64,000 bases of DNA. Origin: Gloeothece verrucosa PCC 7822 (GTDB lineage Bacteria > Cyanobacteriota > Cyanobacteriia > Cyanobacteriales > Microcystaceae). The translations under genes and the position numbers were made by a program. The stretch spans positions 6,027,621-6,091,620 of the forward strand of contig NC_014501.1 of assembly GCF_000147335.1 (NCBI RefSeq), in the 5' to 3' direction. Numbering within the stretch: the stretch's first letter is position 1; every line of letters begins with the position of its first letter. This document shows positions 15,604 through 24,516 of this stretch, in pieces. Under the pieces are notes generated by a model, which saw only the letters and a list, made by a program, of their open reading frames with translations, searched no databases and was not told the DNA's origin.

Positions 15604-16662
15604 TTATGAATTAACTGTCGCTTCTAATTCCGACTTAATTAAGCTAGGTTGTAAGATAGCAATATGTAAATCTTTGCGGCTTTTAGGATTGAGAAATTTT
15701 GCCTGTAACCCTTCCCACTCTTGCCATTTTTGATAACGATTTTCTCGAAAATTATCCGCTAGAGTTGGCATGACTTTACTGAGGTCTTCTCCAAAAACTT
15801 CGCCGAGAAACGCTGATAAAACAAAACCATCCTGAATGTCTCCTAAAAGGCTTTGAACCGCTTTAATATCTTTAAGATATCCTTGATAAATATCTCCATA
15901 AAACTGAGTAAATAACTCCATATTATAGCGTGAGCGCTTGGCTTCTTTTCTCAGTTCATGTAAGCTTGTGCCCTCTGTTGTCAAAAGAGTTTCCACTTCG
16001 CTGGATGATAATCCTCCAGAAAACTGAATTTCTCCCGCTTCTACTTTTACCCCAACTAACCATCCTGGATGCAGCATCAGTTTACTGACTTGAGGTAACA
16101 GTAAATCGGGCAGAATATTGTGAATGGCAATTTTGGCTATCTCTTGGTAGGTAGGCTTTTCTAACCAACTTTGAAACCCTTCTTTTAAATGAAGATAACG
16201 CTCACTTTGAAGAGTTTCCTCTACTTCTTTAAAGGCTTTTTTCCGTCGTTTCGCTAAAACTTTTAAAGCTTCATCTAAAGATTTTTGTTCTTTTTCGGGT
16301 AAGGTTGATTGATAGTGATTTTTAAGAGCATCTTCTAATACATCATAATCTCGTAATTCGCCTAAAATTCGGGCAATTTTCCCGACGGTCTTTTCTTTGG
16401 CCGCTTTCGGTAAGGCTAAGGCCGGGGCAAATCCGGCTATCGTACTTCTTAAGCGCCGCATCCCTACCCGCATTTGATGTAAATCTTCGGGATCTGTATC
16501 TTTTAAGACATGATCTTCATGTTTAAGGATTTTTTTAAAGTGCTTGGCGATGGCAATATAAGCCCAATCTCCGAAGGTTGTGGCCTGTTGCTCTAAAACG
16601 TTAGTCATTTTATGTACCCAAACTCCTGATTGCTGTAATTGACTTGCTTGACTATTTAGCAC
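15604..16662 (-). CDS. CHAD domain protein
   Basis: 352 residues, almost all helical. The CHAD signature is HQMRVGMRRLRSTI near residue 62, with more conserved His/Arg/Lys sites along the helices (e.g. HELRKEAKRSRYNMELF). CHAD domains bind polyphosphate through their basic surface. No CYTH triphosphatase domain is attached. The chosen start is GTG 16662; an ATG at 16608 with GGAG upstream is equally plausible and would drop 18 poorly conserved residues. Confidence 0.88.
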   Translation of the reverse strand: MLNSQASQLQQSGVWVHKMTNVLEQQATTFGDWAYIAIAKHFKKILKHEDHVLKDTDPEDLHQMRVGMRRLRSTIAGFAPALALPKAAKEKTVGKIARILGELRDYDVLEDALKNHYQSTLPEKEQKSLDEALKVLAKRRKKAFKEVEETLQSERYLHLKEGFQSWLEKPTYQEIAKIAIHNILPDLLLPQVSKLMLHPGWLVGVKVEAGEIQFSGGLSSSEVETLLTTEGTSLHELRKEAKRSRYNMELFTQFYGDIYQGYLKDIKAVQSLLGDIQDGFVLSAFLGEVFGEDLSKVMPTLADNFRENRYQKWQEWEGLQAKFLNPKSRKDLHIAILQPSLIKSELEATVNS

Positions 16663-16753
16663 GTTATATTACTCATTGTGTCTACTGTTAATTATTTTAA
16701 CGAAATTTTTTTGACATGGTTAAGATTAGATTAACAGAAATTTAATATTAAGT

Positions 16754-17056
16754 TTAATTACCTAGCTCGTTAATCCAAAGCCGAGGAATTGGGTCATCTT
16801 TCATTACAGATAAAGATGAATGGAAAAAAGTTGTATTTGCAACACTGATTTTAACTCCCGCTAATTTTTTTATGGTTGAATTCTCCCGACTGCGGAGAAA
16901 TTTAAAATCATCTTCATCGATAGGAGTAATATCAATGATTACTCCATTGCAAGCAATTTCCCAATGATTATTATAAGAAATTTTAAGCCGAAATATTTGT
17001 TTATGTTCTCTACTTCCAGGAAGAGTATAAATAAAACCAATAAAGTTTTTTATTAT
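16754..17056 (-). CDS. Open frame of about 100 codons without a standard start codon
   Basis: Directly after the DUF29 gene the minus strand carries a long open frame with protein-like composition (FIGFIYTLPGS ... HWEIACNGVIIDITP ... FFHSSLSVMKDDPIPRLWINELGN). It has no ATG, GTG or TTG before the Met near its end. A good ribosome site (AGAGGAAG) stands six bases before tandem ATA codons (17056-17051), one base away from ATG. Either the start is ATA/ATT, or an ATG was mutated and the gene is newly silent. It would overlap the DUF29 stop. The product is not recognised. Confidence 0.4.
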   Translation of the reverse strand: MIKNFIGFIYTLPGSREHKQIFRLKISYNNHWEIACNGVIIDITPIDEDDFKFLRSRENSTIKKLAGVKISVANTTFFHSSLSVMKDDPIPRLWINELGN

Positions 17057-17538
17057 TCTTCCTCTGCCTTTATCTGAACATCAGGAAACCAATTTTCCTC
17101 TAAGGCTTGTTCTAGTGTAAATATAGATATTTCAGGTAAAGTATTGATCTTGCATTTCATCAAACGAGAGACGACTTTACAAGCATCTAAATAACATTCA
17201 TCAAAAATCTGAACTAGGTAAGGTTTAAGACTAGGACTATCTTTGAGCAGTCTTTTAATCTGGATTCGAAAAGTGGTAATTTCTCCTTGCCACTTGTTAG
17301 CCTTATAATCTCGCTCCTTTTCCCAATAAATTAATTTAAGGAAATGTTCTAATAACCTTGTCAGTAAACTTTCAAGAGCGCGTTTATCACTTCTATTTAT
17401 GCCTTCTAACTCATCAATTAAATTTTCCCGATCAAGATTTTCTAATTGACGGGAACGCAATTGTTCGATAGTTTTTTGCAACCAAAGATTATAATCTTGC
17501 TCGTATAGTGTTTGAGCTTGTTCGTTGGTTTTTACCAT
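17053..17538 (-). CDS. DUF29 family protein
   Basis: 161 residues with the DUF29 pattern: YEQDYNLWLQKTIEQLRSRQL at the start, then the LDRENLIDELEGINRSDKRALESLL box and LLEHFLKLIYW. DUF29 proteins are abundant, mostly cyanobacterial, helical, and of unknown function; many occur beside mobile DNA. Six bases separate its start from ribBA's stop, but cotranscription is uncertain. Confidence 0.88.
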   Translation of the reverse strand: MVKTNEQAQTLYEQDYNLWLQKTIEQLRSRQLENLDRENLIDELEGINRSDKRALESLLTRLLEHFLKLIYWEKERDYKANKWQGEITTFRIQIKRLLKDSPSLKPYLVQIFDECYLDACKVVSRLMKCKINTLPEISIFTLEQALEENWFPDVQIKAEEE

Positions 17539-17544
17539 AACTGA

Positions 17545-19212
17545 TTAAGTAAAACTATAAATGATTTGCGTTTCTAATTGCTCCGATAATTGAGAAGGCT
17601 TATCCTCTAAAGAAAAAGTTTTCCTTTCTAAATTGACTTGTAATTTACTCATAGGATCGTCACCCGAAGCCAATAAAAATTCTAGCCGCTTGAGATCATC
17701 CCAACTCACGATTTTATCTAAAATTTTCGTCAAAACTTGTACATAAGGATGTTCGGGGTTTTTATACCAATCTGTTTGAGCTAAATCCGGTTGATCAAAA
17801 CCGAAATGAACAATTGACGATGGATTCCCAAATAAAGCAATAGCAACGGGTCTAGATTCTTCTTGTAAAACTAACTGAAAAGAGCGCCCCAACTCCCGCA
17901 ATTTTTCTATTCTTTCATAACGTTCGGTCACAGTTCTTAAGGGGGTTTGCCATTCCACTGCTATAGTGATTAAATAAGTTTGTAAAAGAAGATGCCCTAA
18001 CTTTTGAGCCTTGGTGGCTAAATAAGTTGTATTATAATCATTGGCCTCAATTAATAGCGGCACGCGATCTACTATTTCAATACCATAGCCTTTTAAGCCG
18101 GCGATTTTGCGGGGATTATTAGTAATTAAACAAATCTTTTTCACCCCTAAATCATTTAACATTTGCGCTCCCATACCATAATCGCGTAAATCCGGCGCAA
18201 ACCCTAATCTTTCATTGGCTTCTACTGTATCGAGTCCCATATCCTGCAATGAATAGGCTTTTAGCTTGTTAACTAAGCCAATACCTCGCCCTTCTTGACG
18301 TAGATAGACCACGATGCCTAACCCGGCAGTTTCAATCATTTTCAGGGCGGCGTGAAGCTGCATCCGACAGTCACAGCGCAGTGAACCCAAAGCATCCCCA
18401 GTTAAACATTCTGAGTGCATTCGTACCATAACGGGTTGGTCTTGAAATTGAGCCGGTTCACCTTTAACGATGGCAATATGTTCTGTACCATCTAGAGAAT
18501 TTCGATAAGCATAAAGTTGAAAATAGCCAAACTGACTGGGAAATTGACAGACGCTTTCTCGATAAACAAAGCGGTCATGTTTGAGGCGATAACTAATTAA
18601 ATCGGCAATACTAATCAGTTTAAGCTTGTATTTACGAGCATACTCAAACAATTGAGGCAAACGAGCCATTGAGCCATCGGCGTTTTGGATTTCACAAATC
18701 ACCCCTGCCGGGTATAATCCGGCTAGTCGGGCTAAATCAATGGCCGCTTCTGTATGGCCTGCCCGTTTTAAAACGCCCCCTTCTCTAGCGCGTAAAGGAA
18801 AAACATGGCCCGGACGATTTAAATCTTCTGCACGAGAGGCCGGGTTAATGGCGACTTGTATGGTTCTGGCGCGGTCTTCAGCCGAAATGCCTGTGGTAAC
18901 GCCTAAATGCCGTCCGGCATCAATACTGACAGTAAAGGCAGTTTGGTTACTATCGGTGTTTTTAGTCACCATTAAAGGCAAATCTAAAGCATCCAGACGT
19001 TCTCCTGTCATGGCTAGACAAATCAAACCTCGGGCTTCCACTGCCATAAAATTGATCATGTCAGGGGTAGCAAACTGAGCCGCACAGATGAGGTCTCCCT
19101 CATTTTCTCGGTGTTCATCATCCACTACCACAATAGCCCGCCCGGCTTTGAGGTCAGCCAGAGCGTCGTCGATGGTGTCAAATTCAATAGTCTTGTTAGG
19201 GAGCCATTCCAC
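17545..19212 (-). CDS. ribBA: Bifunctional 3,4-DHBP synthase / GTP cyclohydrolase II
   Basis: Two enzymes for the start of riboflavin synthesis. Residues about 10-205 are RibB (VDDEHRENEGDLICAA with catalytic acids; GHVFPLRAREGGVLKRAGHTEAA). Residues about 210-400 are RibA, with the zinc Cys set in ECLTGDALGSLRCDC and the RQEGRGIGL motif. A C-terminal region of about 145 residues follows that is typical for cyanobacterial RibBA and has no assigned role. 555 residues is full length. Start is GTG. A TTGACA-AAAG-TGTCAA palindrome lies 15 bases upstream. The gene is divergent from argC. Confidence 0.96.
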   Translation of the reverse strand: MEWLPNKTIEFDTIDDALADLKAGRAIVVVDDEHRENEGDLICAAQFATPDMINFMAVEARGLICLAMTGERLDALDLPLMVTKNTDSNQTAFTVSIDAGRHLGVTTGISAEDRARTIQVAINPASRAEDLNRPGHVFPLRAREGGVLKRAGHTEAAIDLARLAGLYPAGVICEIQNADGSMARLPQLFEYARKYKLKLISIADLISYRLKHDRFVYRESVCQFPSQFGYFQLYAYRNSLDGTEHIAIVKGEPAQFQDQPVMVRMHSECLTGDALGSLRCDCRMQLHAALKMIETAGLGIVVYLRQEGRGIGLVNKLKAYSLQDMGLDTVEANERLGFAPDLRDYGMGAQMLNDLGVKKICLITNNPRKIAGLKGYGIEIVDRVPLLIEANDYNTTYLATKAQKLGHLLLQTYLITIAVEWQTPLRTVTERYERIEKLRELGRSFQLVLQEESRPVAIALFGNPSSIVHFGFDQPDLAQTDWYKNPEHPYVQVLTKILDKIVSWDDLKRLEFLLASGDDPMSKLQVNLERKTFSLEDKPSQLSEQLETQIIYSFT

Positions 19213-19464
19213 GCTTAATCTTTAGGTTGACAAAAGTGTCAATAGTTTTTGGGTTTTCAAGATCGATTTTAGCGCGTCTGCTTCAAGAGTTAGGAATTAT
19301 GGTGGTTAATCATCAGTTAATAAGATAAACTAAAAACGGATAACTTAGGACCAGAGCCAACAAAAAAGCAAATCTTAGCAAAAAATTCTGATTCGATCTC
19401 TAAATTTGGTATTAAAATTCTGCCAAAGTTGAATAAGATGAAAACTAACTAGGACTATTGAGTT

Positions 19465-20523
19465 ATGGGTGATACAGAACGGATACCCGTTGGTATTGTT
19501 GGAGCTTCAGGATATGGTGGTGTGCAATTGGTACGCCTGCTGATGGAACATCCAAAAGTCGAGATAGTGTATTTGGGTGGTGATAGTAGCGCGGGTAAAC
19601 CCTACACAGACATTTACCCTCATCTAGGTCATAGTGTTAATTTAACGGTTGAAGCGATTGATGTAGATGAGATAGCTTCCCGGTGTGAAGTGGTGTTTTT
19701 AGGGCTACCTAATGGCATCGCTTGTGATTTAGCGCCTCAATTATTGGACAAAGGCTGTAAAGTTCTGGATCTGTCTGCTGATTATCGCTTCCGTAATTTA
19801 GACACTTATAGCGCTTGGTACAAAAAAGACCGTACTGATCAGGCCATTGCTGTTCGGGCTGTGTATGGTTTACCCGAGTTATATCACGAGAAAATTAAAG
19901 AATCACAGTTAATCGGCTGTCCTGGCTGTTATCCCACTGCTAGTTTATTAGCCCTTGCCCCTTTACTCAAACAAGGGTTAATTGTGCCAGAAACAGCTAT
20001 TATTGATGCTAAATCCGGTACGTCTGGGGCGGGTCGTCAGGCGAAAATTAATGCGCTGTTGGCAGAGGCCGATGGTTCTTTAGGGGCTTATGGAGTGGGT
20101 AAACATCGACATACCCCAGAAATTGAAGAGGTTTGTAGTGATTTGGCCGGCCATGAGGTGAAAATTCAATTTACTCCTCATCTAATTCCTATGGTCAGAG
20201 GGATCTTAGCCACTGTCTATGCTACTTTGCGCGACCCCGGCTTAGTCAGGGAAGATTTGATTACGATTTATAACGCCTTTTACCGTTCTTCTTCGTTTGT
20301 GAAAATACTGCCCACAGGGGTTTATCCTCAAACGAAATGGGCTTGTGGGACGAATTTATGTTATCTCGGCATAGAAGTTGATCCCCGAACGGATCGAGTG
20401 ATTGTTATGTCTGCGATTGATAATCTAATTAAGGGACAAGCCGGTCAGGCAGTACAGTGTTTGAATCTCATCATGGGTTGGGAGGAAACTTTGGCATTGC
20501 CTCAGTTATGTTTTTATCCCTAA
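19465..20523 (+). CDS. argC: N-acetyl-gamma-glutamyl-phosphate reductase
   Basis: 352 residues. NADP-binding start VGIVGASGYGGVQLVRLL, catalytic Cys in GCPGCYPTA (about residue 155), and the C-terminal HRHTPEIEEV and HLIPMVRGIL motifs. Third step of arginine synthesis: reduces N-acetylglutamyl phosphate to the semialdehyde. It is monocistronic here; its pathway connects with the pirA-like gene at 5.8 kb, which in other cyanobacteria restrains NAGK, the step before ArgC. Confidence 0.96.
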   Translation: MGDTERIPVGIVGASGYGGVQLVRLLMEHPKVEIVYLGGDSSAGKPYTDIYPHLGHSVNLTVEAIDVDEIASRCEVVFLGLPNGIACDLAPQLLDKGCKVLDLSADYRFRNLDTYSAWYKKDRTDQAIAVRAVYGLPELYHEKIKESQLIGCPGCYPTASLLALAPLLKQGLIVPETAIIDAKSGTSGAGRQAKINALLAEADGSLGAYGVGKHRHTPEIEEVCSDLAGHEVKIQFTPHLIPMVRGILATVYATLRDPGLVREDLITIYNAFYRSSSFVKILPTGVYPQTKWACGTNLCYLGIEVDPRTDRVIVMSAIDNLIKGQAGQAVQCLNLIMGWEETLALPQLCFYP

Positions 20524-20567
20524 GAGGTTTAATTCTAAATGGGCCTTAGCGGCTCAAGGATACTGGG

Positions 20568-20586
20568 GTCGGGAGTTGTTCCCGAC
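20568..20586. repeat. Dispersed palindrome, copy 2
   Basis: Arms GTCGGGA and TCCCGAC pair around five bases, 45 bases after argC. The left flank and arm (ACTGGGGTCGGGA) are identical to the copy at 1628. No T-tract follows. Confidence 0.55.
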
Positions 20587-20663
20587 TCGCCACCGAGACC
20601 TAAAATTTGTTTTATTTTAATCCCTCGGCATGGATTGGAGGGAGAAGTTAATCAAATTTACGC

Positions 20664-21512
20664 CTAAACAAAAAGAGACTTCACGTGATCGCGGTAAAGC
20701 TCAACAGGAATATTATATTTAGAGTGAATCATTATACCTAAGTTGTCGGGATTGATCTCGGAAAAAAACTGCTTCATCCCTTGTTGAGTTCTCAAATCGT
20801 AATCCCAACAAAGATGTAAGTTAGGAGAATCGTCATGATATTGTCCTGAAGCTTCAATCCCGAGAACGTAGTCCACGTAAATCCCATAGAGCATATACTC
20901 AGAAAAATAAACCTGATTCCCGACAGCACTAACCCAAGATGACTTGGCTACCTCTTCGAGACGCTCGATCAAACCTAAAATATTGGGGCGAGTCCAAGTA
21001 ATTAAGTTGCCTACATAAGAGTAGTGGAAGTCGTCCGGAATTTCCACCCCAAGTAGTGTAGCGGCGGTATTAGCCCACTTTTTTTGGTCGGGGTCGATAT
21101 AATTGACCCTCTGTAGGCGGAATCGATCATTTTTATGGATATAATCCAGAGGAAATGGACGGATCAAGGTGACATCCGAGTCAATAAATTGAATGATATC
21201 CGCATCAGTGGCATAAACTGACGATATTTTCAGTAACTGCTGATAGATCCAATTGCGAATCGGTAAAGTTCTTAAACTAAACGACCACTTTTTAACTCCG
21301 GGTAGGCGAAAGATCCACCAAGGCATTAACGACTCGCTGACGACAATTCGGACAGTAGAATTTTCTAGCCCTTTAAAAAAAGAGATATCTCTTTGATCTA
21401 CAATCAAAATATGCTCAGAGTCTTTTGGCAGAAAACGGCTGGTGCTTTCACACAAAAGTTTGCATCGCTCGTAGTCGCCCCTGTAGGTGGGCGTAACAAA
21501 TGCCAATTTCAT
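20664..21512 (-). CDS. DUF6492-like protein, probable glycosyltransferase
   Basis: 282 residues. The start KLAFVTPTYRGDYERCKLLCES looks like a GT-A fold, and IIQFIDSDVTLIRPF supplies a DxD-like metal motif (IDSDV) near residue 108. The remainder resembles DUF6492 proteins found in surface-polysaccharide gene sets. Acceptor and donor are unknown. No other sugar genes are adjacent, so context does not help. Confidence 0.65.
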   Translation of the reverse strand: MKLAFVTPTYRGDYERCKLLCESTSRFLPKDSEHILIVDQRDISFFKGLENSTVRIVVSESLMPWWIFRLPGVKKWSFSLRTLPIRNWIYQQLLKISSVYATDADIIQFIDSDVTLIRPFPLDYIHKNDRFRLQRVNYIDPDQKKWANTAATLLGVEIPDDFHYSYVGNLITWTRPNILGLIERLEEVAKSSWVSAVGNQVYFSEYMLYGIYVDYVLGIEASGQYHDDSPNLHLCWDYDLRTQQGMKQFFSEINPDNLGIMIHSKYNIPVELYRDHVKSLFV

Positions 21513-22033
21513 AGGTGGAACTGCTCTTAATTAAATAATAAGTTAAATTTTTTATATATTACCAAATAGAACCATTAATGACAAGTTAAAATTAGGGGTT
21601 AAACTCTGCTCATTACAGGTGTTGATTAGGGTCATTTATAGCAGAAAATAGGAATCAGTTTACTCTTAAATCAAAAAATCCCTGCTGATTAGAACAGGGA
21701 TTGTGGAATCGAGGAAAAATGCTAACAGCCAGAGCCAGAGATGATGACTGTTATTTTTACTAAAACAAATAAAAGTAAAAAACTCGACAAAATAACTAAG
21801 TAGATCGACAAAACTCTTGTTAACTGTGAGCATCGGCAAGAGGGAAGATTTTCCGATAATTTCCTTTTTTTAAGCGATAAATCTGGATTTATTGGCCGAT
21901 AATTAATCTTTTTAACCCCTAAAATCTTGCTAGTCAGGTACAGAGTTTTTGCGTTTTAGAGAACAGGTAACAGTAAACAAGACCTCGGGCTAGAGTGCCT
22001 ATTGTCGGCTAATCAGTGCTATCATAGACAAAT
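21513..22033. other. 521-base intergenic region upstream of smpB
   Basis: It separates the minus-strand DUF6492 gene from smpB. The only clear signal is a minus-strand terminator at 21671-21702 (separate entry). A weaker plus-strand imperfect stem before a T-run near 21841-21872 is not convincing. I see no tmRNA or tRNA in it. Confidence 0.6.
21671..21702 (-). terminator. Minus-strand terminator with no matching gene
   Basis: On the minus strand AATCCCTG (21702-21695) pairs with CAGGGATT (21684-21677) around 10 bases, followed by a U-run from the plus-strand A-tract 21673-21678. The nearest upstream minus-strand gene starts beyond smpB, so a minus-strand small RNA between about 21.7 and 22.0 kb is the simplest user. 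Confidence 0.55.
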
Positions 22034-22501
22034 ATGAGTAATCAAAATGGAAAAACCAAACTAATCAGTGATAACCGCCAAGCTCGCTTTCTCTATGAGA
22101 TTTTAGAAACTTATGAGGCGGGAATCGAGTTAACAGGAACAGAGGTTAAGTCTATTCGCGCCGGCAGAATTAACCTTAAAGATGGTTATGCCCTAATCCG
22201 TAATGGAGAAGCCTGGTTAATTAATGTCCATATTTCGCCTTATGAAGCGAGCGGACAATATTTTAATCATGACCCTCGCCGCACTCGCAAACTCTTGCTA
22301 CACCGCAAAGAAATTAATAAATTAATTGGACAAGTAGAACAAAAGGGCTTAACCTTAGTCCCCTTAAAAATGTATTTTAAGGACAGTTGGATCAAAGTTA
22401 GTATAGGACTCGGGCAAGGGAAGAAACTGCACGACAAGCGAGAAACCCTCAAGCGTCGTCAAGATGAACGGGAAATGCAACGGGCGATGAAACGATATTA
22501 A
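22034..22501 (+). CDS. smpB: SsrA-binding protein SmpB
   Basis: 155 residues: NRQARFLYEILETYEAGIELTGTEVKSIR at the start is the oligonucleotide-binding core, and the basic tail (GKKLHDKRETLKRRQDEREMQRAMKRY) is the part that folds in the empty mRNA channel. SmpB delivers tmRNA to stalled ribosomes. It is convergent with the CheR gene, with only eight bases between the stops. Confidence 0.97.
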   Translation: MSNQNGKTKLISDNRQARFLYEILETYEAGIELTGTEVKSIRAGRINLKDGYALIRNGEAWLINVHISPYEASGQYFNHDPRRTRKLLLHRKEINKLIGQVEQKGLTLVPLKMYFKDSWIKVSIGLGQGKKLHDKRETLKRRQDEREMQRAMKRY

Positions 22502-22509
22502 TGGCGGCT

Positions 22510-24384
22510 TTAGCTATCTGTTTCAACGAGGGCAGAGGTCAATTCTTCCATCAGCAGAATTACTCCTTGAAGTTCTTTTTCATGACCGATGAGGGGATTA
22601 AAACTCACACGACAGTTAATCTTTCGCCCACGACGATTAATAGCTTCTAGTAAGATTTCTTGGCTATTTATGGTCGCGCTTAAACAGTTACGGATGGGTT
22701 CTCGCAGTTGCTCAACCGGCAAACCAATATCGAGGCTTAAAATTGACTCCCCTTGTACCTCTTCAGACCTCAATCCCCACAGATTTTCCGCTTCTTCGTT
22801 CCAAGTTAAGATGTTAAATTGACGATTGACCACCACCACCGCCGCTTGCAGACTGGCCAAGATAGAATTTAAAAAAGCATTGGCTTGATTGAGGTCTGTG
22901 GTGCGCTGGCGCAATTCATCATTAATGGTTTGTAGTTCCTCATTAGTAGATTGCAGTTCTTCATTCATCGTCTCGAGTTCTTCATTGGTAGATTGCAGTT
23001 CCTCGTTAGTGGTTTCTAATTCTTCATTGGTAGATTGGAGTTCTTCGTTAGTGGTTTCTAATTCTTCATTAGAAGACTGTAACTCTTCATTAGCGGTTTC
23101 TAGTTCTTGGTTAGCTCGCTGAAGTTCCACTTGAAGGTCATGATAACGGGTAACATCAGTAAAGGTAATGCTGACTCCGAGAAGCTCCCCATTACTCTCT
23201 TCCAAAAGGTCAATATTGACATCTAGATACTGAGTAGTATTGTCCCGCAGATTTCGAACCACATCATTAACTACCACACTGGCACGATTGCGATAAACTT
23301 CATCAATATAAGAACGTAACTCTAGAGGACGATAAGAAATTTCTAAATCTTGTAAAGGACGACCCTGATCTAAGATGTTGAGGCCAAACAGGGTTCGGGC
23401 CGGCTCATTGGCCAGCACTAAATGACCATTCAACTCCACTATCAGTTGCGCGATGGGAACTGTATCAAACGCTAATTCTCGGAGGCGGATGTAGCGTTCA
23501 ATGGTGTTGTTTGCTTCGTCATTCTCGTTAGGGATATAAATACCTCGCTCTGGTCGCTGGCTTTTAGGGGTTGGACGAAAAATGCGATGTTGCAGATTGA
23601 TGGGGGTAAACAGATGACTATGAGTGAGCAGCATTTCTGCTTTCCCTAAAAACAGAATACCTGAATTTTTCAAGGCAAAATGAAAACGATGCAGAATTTT
23701 GGCTTGGGTTTCGGCATTAAAATACATTAAGGTGTTACGACACACCAATAAGTCCAGGCGAGAAATAGGCGCATCCTGTACTAAGTCATGACGACCAAAA
23801 ATTACGCAGCGACGCAAATCAGGACGAAAAATAAAGCGATTTCCTACTGTTTCAAAAAATAGCTCCCGTATCTCTTGGGGAATGGGTTCGAGTTCTTTGT
23901 TGCTGTAACTGGCATGACGAGCTTGCACTAAGGCTTCTTCGTCTACGTCGGTGGCATAAATTTTGACTCGCTGGCGAAATTTTTCTATTCCCAGGATTTG
24001 GGCCAGCATCATGGCTAAAGTGTAGGCTTCTTCTCCCGAAGAACAACCGGCACACCACACCCGAATCGTTTTGGAGTCTGATTCTGAGTTAAAAACTTGG
24101 GGAAGAACTTGATGCTGGAGATACTGCCAAGCTTTAGGATCGCGGTAAAAAGCGGTCACATTGATCAAAATCGTGTTGAATAGGGGGAGAAATTCTTCGG
24201 GATGAACTTGTAAATAGTCTAAATAATCGCTAAAGTTGTCAATGTTATGGCTTTGCATTTGTTTACGGACTCGCCGCTTTAGACTGGAGTATTTATATCC
24301 CGTGAAATCAAATCCCCGCGATTGTTTGAGAAATTCTAAAAGAGTTTCAAATATTTGTTCTTGCTCGTCCTCTTTTTTACTCAT
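22510..24384 (-). CDS. CheR methyltransferase fused to PAS sensor domains
   Basis: About 624 residues. An N-terminal CheR all-helical domain (TGYKYSSLKRRVRKQMQ) precedes a SAM methyltransferase with VWCAGCSSGEEAYTLAM (motif I) and the RFIFRPDLRRCVIFGRHDL stretch. A PAS domain follows (about residues 300-420), then a perfect heptad coiled coil of repeated (S/T)NEELE/QT units (about 420-480), then a second PAS (about 490-615). ATG at 24384 is used; a GTG 33 bases further out is less likely. Together with the CheB-only gene upstream this resembles CheB/CheR-PAS sensory proteins, not classical chemotaxis. Confidence 0.85.
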   Translation of the reverse strand: MSKKEDEQEQIFETLLEFLKQSRGFDFTGYKYSSLKRRVRKQMQSHNIDNFSDYLDYLQVHPEEFLPLFNTILINVTAFYRDPKAWQYLQHQVLPQVFNSESDSKTIRVWCAGCSSGEEAYTLAMMLAQILGIEKFRQRVKIYATDVDEEALVQARHASYSNKELEPIPQEIRELFFETVGNRFIFRPDLRRCVIFGRHDLVQDAPISRLDLLVCRNTLMYFNAETQAKILHRFHFALKNSGILFLGKAEMLLTHSHLFTPINLQHRIFRPTPKSQRPERGIYIPNENDEANNTIERYIRLRELAFDTVPIAQLIVELNGHLVLANEPARTLFGLNILDQGRPLQDLEISYRPLELRSYIDEVYRNRASVVVNDVVRNLRDNTTQYLDVNIDLLEESNGELLGVSITFTDVTRYHDLQVELQRANQELETANEELQSSNEELETTNEELQSTNEELETTNEELQSTNEELETMNEELQSTNEELQTINDELRQRTTDLNQANAFLNSILASLQAAVVVVNRQFNILTWNEEAENLWGLRSEEVQGESILSLDIGLPVEQLREPIRNCLSATINSQEILLEAINRRGRKINCRVSFNPLIGHEKELQGVILLMEELTSALVETDS

Positions 24385-24516
24385 AATTTTTTGGGTTAAA
24401 AATAACAAATATAGCACTCATTCACTCATACGCTGTTGCAAGAGGCAATAGGATAAATTTTAGTTGAACTAGGTTTGACGATTGGATACGCCTGTTTTTC
24501 TCCTTTAGCTTTTTTA

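Noticed and set aside
19227..19242. TTGACA-AAAG-TGTCAA palindrome before ribBA, as a -35 box
   Set aside because: Read on the minus strand the -10 would be ATTAAG two bases before the start codon, which is not workable. It may be an operator but evidence is thin.
21841..21872. Plus-strand terminator in the smpB leader
   Set aside because: The stem AGGGAA/TTCCTT has a wobble and a 14-base loop; too weak to claim although a T-run follows.
22889..23122. Ser/Val-rich plus-strand frame opposite the CheR gene
   Set aside because: It is the reverse image of the (S/T)NEEL heptad repeats of CheR-PAS.
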